A DNA stretch of 64,000 bases, from positions 4,696-68,695 of the forward strand of contig CAZFXK010000002.1 in assembly GCA_964522975.1 (NCBI GenBank), written 5' to 3'. A program made the position numbers and the translations under genes. The notes under the pieces are model-generated. The model did not search any database. It was given only the letters and a program-made list of their open reading frames with translations, and was not told the origin of the DNA. Within the stretch, counting starts at the first letter, position 1. Every line of letters begins with the position of its first letter. This DNA comes from Bacteroides_E sp964522975. Lineage in GTDB: Bacteria; Bacteroidota; Bacteroidia; Bacteroidales; Bacteroidaceae. Shown one piece after another: positions 62,101-64,000 of the stretch.

Positions 62101-62607
62101 ATAAAATTGTTTTAACAACCACCAAAGCGTCTCAATATAACGATTGTCATAGGTAACATAAGGGTCTGTCATATCCACCCAATATCCTATTTTATGCGTT
62201 AAATCTTCCCACTCCTTTGTATATTTCATTACTGCTTTTCGACAAGCAGCATTATAATCGGCAACAGAAATAACTTTTCCAATATCCTCTTTCGTAATAC
62301 CTAACTCTTTTTCAACGCCTAATTCAACAGGCAACCCATGAGTATCCCAACCGGCTTTACGCTTAACTTGGAATCCTTTCATAGTTTTATAACGACAAAA
62401 AACATCTTTAATGGCGCGAGCCATCACGTGATGAATACCCGGCATGCCATTAGCAGAGGGTGGTCCCTCGTAAAAAACAAATGAAGGACAACCCTCACGC
62501 TGTGTTGTGCTTTTTGTAAAGACATCAAGTTCATCCCACCTCTTAAGTACATCTTTATTTACTTGAGAGAGATTCAGCTGATCATACTCATTAAACTTTT
62601 CACTCAT
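59182..62607 (-). CDS. ileS: Isoleucyl-tRNA synthetase
   Basis: This class I synthetase charges tRNA-Ile. The 1141-residue product is the long (eukaryote-like) IleS form. The HIGH-type motif is in GPPSANGMPGIHHVMARAIK near residue 50. A CP1 editing domain follows (about 190-410) with TTPWTLPSNTALCVGP. Conserved WFDSGSMPYAQ and the KMSKR motif DKSGNKMSKRWGNAIDP near 690 come next. The anticodon-binding helical domain and a C-terminal extension (about 950-1141) complete it. The C-terminal zinc-binding domain typical of short bacterial IleS is not seen. An exact -7 box is about 90 bases upstream. Confidence 0.97.
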   Translation of the reverse strand: MSEKFNEYDQLNLSQVNKDVLKRWDELDVFTKSTTQREGCPSFVFYEGPPSANGMPGIHHVMARAIKDVFCRYKTMKGFQVKRKAGWDTHGLPVELGVEKELGITKEDIGKVISVADYNAACRKAVMKYTKEWEDLTHKIGYWVDMTDPYVTYDNRYIETLWWLLKQFYKKGYLYKGYTIQPYSPAAGTGLSTHELNQPGAYRDVQDTTVVAQFKIKNPKEEMMEWGDPYFLAWTTTPWTLPSNTALCVGPDIDYVAIKTYNAYTGKPITVVLAEALVNAHFHPKAKGLSLDEYKEGSQIVPYEIIGKYKGSDLVGMKYEQLIPWITPAEGAFRIISGDFVSTEDGTGIVHIAPTFGADDAKVAKESGVPPLQIKDVYGELRPLVDLTGKFYPIDQMDVLFVKEHVNVELYKEYAGRYVKNEYDETLTFQDETVDLSLSLMLKMKSQAFKIERQKHNYPHCWRTDKPILYYPLDSWFIRSTACKDAMIALNKEIKWKPTSTGTGRFGKWLENLNDWNLSRSRYWGTPLPIWRTEDYKEELCIESVEELYQQMDKSVEAGFMKENPYREKGFIPGDYSAENYEKIDLHRPYVDDIILVSESGKPMKREPDLIDVWFDSGSMPYAQIHYPFENKELLDSGEVFPADFIAEGVDQTRGWFYTLHAIATMVFDSRAFKTVISNGLVLDKSGNKMSKRWGNAIDPFEIIEKYGSDLVRWYMITNSAPWDNLKFDFDGLDEVRRRFFGTLYNTYSFFALYANVDEFDYSQEEIAVEDRPEIDRWIISLLNTLIKEVSACFDDYEPTKAGRLISDFVNDHLSNWYVRLNRKRFWGGGFTKDKLAAYQTLYTCLETIARLIAPIAPFYADQLYLDLSRVTKDNGVESVHLALFPEVKEEFIDIDLEARMLLAQQVSSMVLALRRKVNIKVRQPLQRIMIPVLNTEQQRRIDAVKDLILSEVNVKELEFVDDASGVLVKRVKCDFKKLGPKFGKQMKEVSAAMSAIDQKTIAELEQKGSIILSLQSGEAEITLNEVEIFSEDIPGWLVANEGKVTVALDVTLTDELKKEGIARELVNRIQNLRKAKGFEITDKIKIIISKNAETDEAIQEYNEYICGQVLAISLDLANEVNGGEKIDFDSFSLDVYIEKI

Positions 62608-62693
62608 TTCTTTTTACTGTTTTTATCGAATAAGGGCAATAGTTTTCAGAAATTACCCCAAAAAGAATAATACTATCTAAATATTTTAAGGTG

Positions 62694-62701
62694 CAAATTT
62701 A
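62694..62701 (-). promoter_or_regulatory. Predicted -7 box for the ileS operon
   Basis: CAAATTTA reads TAAATTTG on the minus strand, 86 bases upstream of the ATG at 62607. The long leader shows no T-box features. Confidence 0.4.
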
Positions 62702-62882
62702 CAAAAACATTTGCTTTATACATAAAAAACTTATGAATTAAAAGCAAAAAGCAAAAAACAATGAAAAGACTCTAAAACAACAAATTAAAATTATTTCTAT
62801 AAATTCAAATCATCTCTAACAAATCAAGAAAAAACGATCCTTATATCCTTCAATACTCTATATAAAATATTTCATAAAAATG

Positions 62883-62916
62883 ACAAGAGGCCTTTTTAGC
62901 TAAAAAGGCCTCTTGT
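62883..62916. terminator. Perfect 34-base palindrome (probable pcm terminator)
   Basis: Arms of 17 bases, ACAAGAGGCCTTTTTAG and its exact reverse complement, meet with no spacer. It lies 117 bases after the pcm stop. As RNA it would form a stem closing on a few central bases, with some T residues after it on the minus strand. Confidence 0.7.
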
Positions 62917-63032
62917 AGATAATTCAATCTATTCTATACAGTAAAACTTTACTCATGGATAAATTTAGTAATGAAATAATTTAACTTTTCTTAAAAAAAC
63001 AGATTTGACACCAACCATTTTTATAAAGTGGA

Positions 63033-63725
63033 CTAACTATCCTCTTGATCTTCTTCATCCTTTATCCTGCCCTTAAGCATAGGAACAAAAAAGAATGTAT
63101 CATATTTTGAACGATGAAAATCCTTCTCAGCTAAACGATCAATGGCTGTCATCACCTGCCCCACTCGCTCATCTAAGGGCAAAACCATTCTTCCTCCTAT
63201 AGCTAATTGACTAAGCAGTTGAGTAGGCACCTCTTTTGCTGCAGCCGTAATCAGTATTTTATCAAACGGAGCATATTGAGGCAATCCTTCATAACCATCG
63301 CCAAAAAACAGATGAGCCTGATAATTTAATTCAGTCAAGATTTTCTTAGCTTTCATGTGTAAGGTTTCATATCGTTCAATACTATAAACCTCTTTAACAA
63401 TTTCACAAAGAATTGCAGCTTGATAACCCGATCCTGTTCCGATTTCCAACACTTTATCACTTTCCTTAAGCTGCAACAGCTGGGTTTGATAGGCAACCGT
63501 AAAAGGCTGAGAGATAGTCTGCCCTTTATCTATGGGTAAAGGCTTATCATCATAGGCTTCTAAATAAAGATCTTCTGCCATGAATAGATGCCTTGGAACA
63601 GAAGCTATTGCACGTAGCACCTCATCATCAGTTATACCACGTGTTCTCAATTTTTTCGCCAACAATTTTCGATCTCTTTCTCTTCGGTTTATATCATCCA
63701 TAAATGAGCTCTTATATACATTCAA
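63033..63725 (-). CDS. pcm: Protein-L-isoaspartate O-methyltransferase
   Basis: This SAM-dependent enzyme repairs isoaspartyl residues in damaged proteins. The 230-residue product is of usual size, with the N-terminal segment DDEVLRAIASVPRHLFM, the substrate loop IDKGQTISQPFTVAYQTQLL near 66-86, and the SAM glycine loop VLEIGTGSGYQAAIL near 96-110. FGDGYEGLPQYAPFDKILITAA is near 140-160, with LPLDER near 184. An internal Met at residue 9 (63701) is an alternative start. The 10 residues at the C-terminus are acidic. Confidence 0.93.
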   Translation of the reverse strand: MNVYKSSFMDDINRRERDRKLLAKKLRTRGITDDEVLRAIASVPRHLFMAEDLYLEAYDDKPLPIDKGQTISQPFTVAYQTQLLQLKESDKVLEIGTGSGYQAAILCEIVKEVYSIERYETLHMKAKKILTELNYQAHLFFGDGYEGLPQYAPFDKILITAAAKEVPTQLLSQLAIGGRMVLPLDERVGQVMTAIDRLAEKDFHRSKYDTFFFVPMLKGRIKDEEDQEDS

Positions 63726-63915
63726 TCATTATGCTATACCCCATTAAAGGTAACAAAAAAATTGATATATTAATTTTGTCAAGAAGATATTCATCTTTTT
63801 CTTTCTTCTTGTTGAATCTAGAAATAAATAATGAAGCCGCTCAATGATTATCCTCCGAAAACAAAACCTTACTTCTATTACATACCGGAATAGTAGTATT
63901 TAATCATATCTACAA

Positions 63916-63951
63916 ATACACCATAAAGAAATGTTTTTCTTTATGGTGTAT
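63916..63951 (-). terminator. Terminator at the 3' end of the truncated last gene
   Basis: ATACACCATAAAGAA and TTCTTTATGGTGTAT pair perfectly over 15 bp with a 6-base loop. The stem directly touches the stop codon proposed for the gene at 63951-64000. Confidence 0.8.
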
Positions 63952-64000
63952 TAATTGCCTTTTTGTTGTTTATTCTTCTCCCGCTGCATTTTTCTAAACA
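63951..64000 (-). CDS. C-terminal tail of an unidentified gene (runs off the window)
   Basis: Entering from the right edge, the minus strand reads FRKMQREKNKQQKGN then TAA at 63953-63951. A Lys/Gln-rich tail of this kind is typical of the end of membrane or secretion proteins. A terminator hairpin abuts the stop, which supports it as a real gene end, but 15 codons are too few to name a family. Confidence 0.35.
   Translation of the reverse strand, partial: FRKMQREKNKQQKGN

Larger units (their letters stand above)
62608..63032. other. Intergenic region between pcm and ileS
   Basis: 425 AT-rich bases. They hold the ileS -7 box (62694-62701) and a 34-base perfect palindrome (62883-62916) that probably terminates pcm. 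No small gene was recognised; frames in this region are short and low-complexity. Confidence 0.5.

Noticed and set aside
63831..63893. 20-codon plus-strand mini-ORF (MKPLNDYPPKTKPYFYYIPE)
   Set aside because: Too short, with no promoter match or conservation evidence; probably chance.
1..64000. CRISPR array, prophage, insertion sequence, toxin-antitoxin or restriction-modification system
   Set aside because: No regularly spaced identical repeats with spacers, transposase or integrase, or paired toxin/antitoxin or methylase/nuclease genes were seen. The 22-base repeat at 53293-53344 has cores of only 8 bases.

Overview
The window is a chromosomal stretch of a low-GC Bacteroidota bacterium, most likely order Bacteroidales. 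The support is: upstream boxes matching the Bacteroidota -7 consensus TAnnTTTG; glutamine synthetase type III; a TonB-dependent receptor paired with a surface lipoprotein; a lipid-anchored TamA homologue (TamL); DUF5686, DUF3332, DUF3810 and DUF4296 proteins; and a carboxy(nor)spermidine decarboxylase. Family or genus cannot be decided from the sequence alone. A run of 100 N at 18035-18134 shows this is a scaffolded draft assembly, so isolated stops or frameshifts could be assembly or base-calling errors.

Layout. 1-4400: the 3'-truncated start of an EamA transporter, a HAD hydrolase, YjbQ, a decayed DUF3788 gene, a collagen-like lipoprotein, two tRNAs (Leu-GAG, Gly-GCC) and nspC. 4400-10060: a PcrA/UvrD helicase, Fe/Mn superoxide dismutase, RlmD and an overlapping RluA-type pseudouridine synthase. 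10070-15340: small lipoproteins and a TonB-receptor/lipoprotein pair; the receptor has an in-frame stop at codon 45. 15700-20100: RmuC, a glycosyltransferase, the assembly gap and a SLC13-type permease with RCK_C domains. 20100-22660: the only clearly accessory and decaying segment, with GGTCTGGG repeats, a broken ankyrin-like gene, another gene remnant and two small lipoproteins. 22685-32470: a divergent tryptophanase/tyrosine phenol-lyase homologue, a PNPOx-like protein, an AI-2E family permease, a glycosyltransferase, a LolE-like permease, an aminotransferase, a FucI-like protein and leucyl aminopeptidase. 32700-42800: type II pantothenate kinase, ValS, DUF3810, MazG, an ECF sigma / membrane protein / Spy-like operon, RNase Z and ribosomal protein S1. 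42990-56670: DUF5686, GlnN, a Crp/Fnr regulator with an EamA exporter, GlgB, DUF2461, DUF3332, TamL and a SpoU methyltransferase. 56600-64000: a minus-strand cluster IleS - TraR/DksA - LspA - DUF4296 - conserved hypothetical, then Pcm and the tail of another gene.

Most of the window is ordinary housekeeping sequence. Translation and RNA maintenance are prominent (ValS, IleS, S1, RlmD, RluA-like, SpoU, RNase Z, two tRNAs), as are envelope biogenesis (TamL, LspA, LolE-like, DUF5686) and DNA or nucleotide maintenance (PcrA, RmuC, MazG). I did not find a convincing new multi-gene system such as a defence island, CRISPR, prophage or biosynthetic cluster. The items most worth a second look are the stop-interrupted TonB receptor, a dispersed GGTCTGGG repeat that keeps to gene 3' ends, two palindromes positioned like operators at promoters, a divergent beta-eliminating lyase with altered cofactor residues, and a FucI-like protein that appears to lack expected metal ligands.
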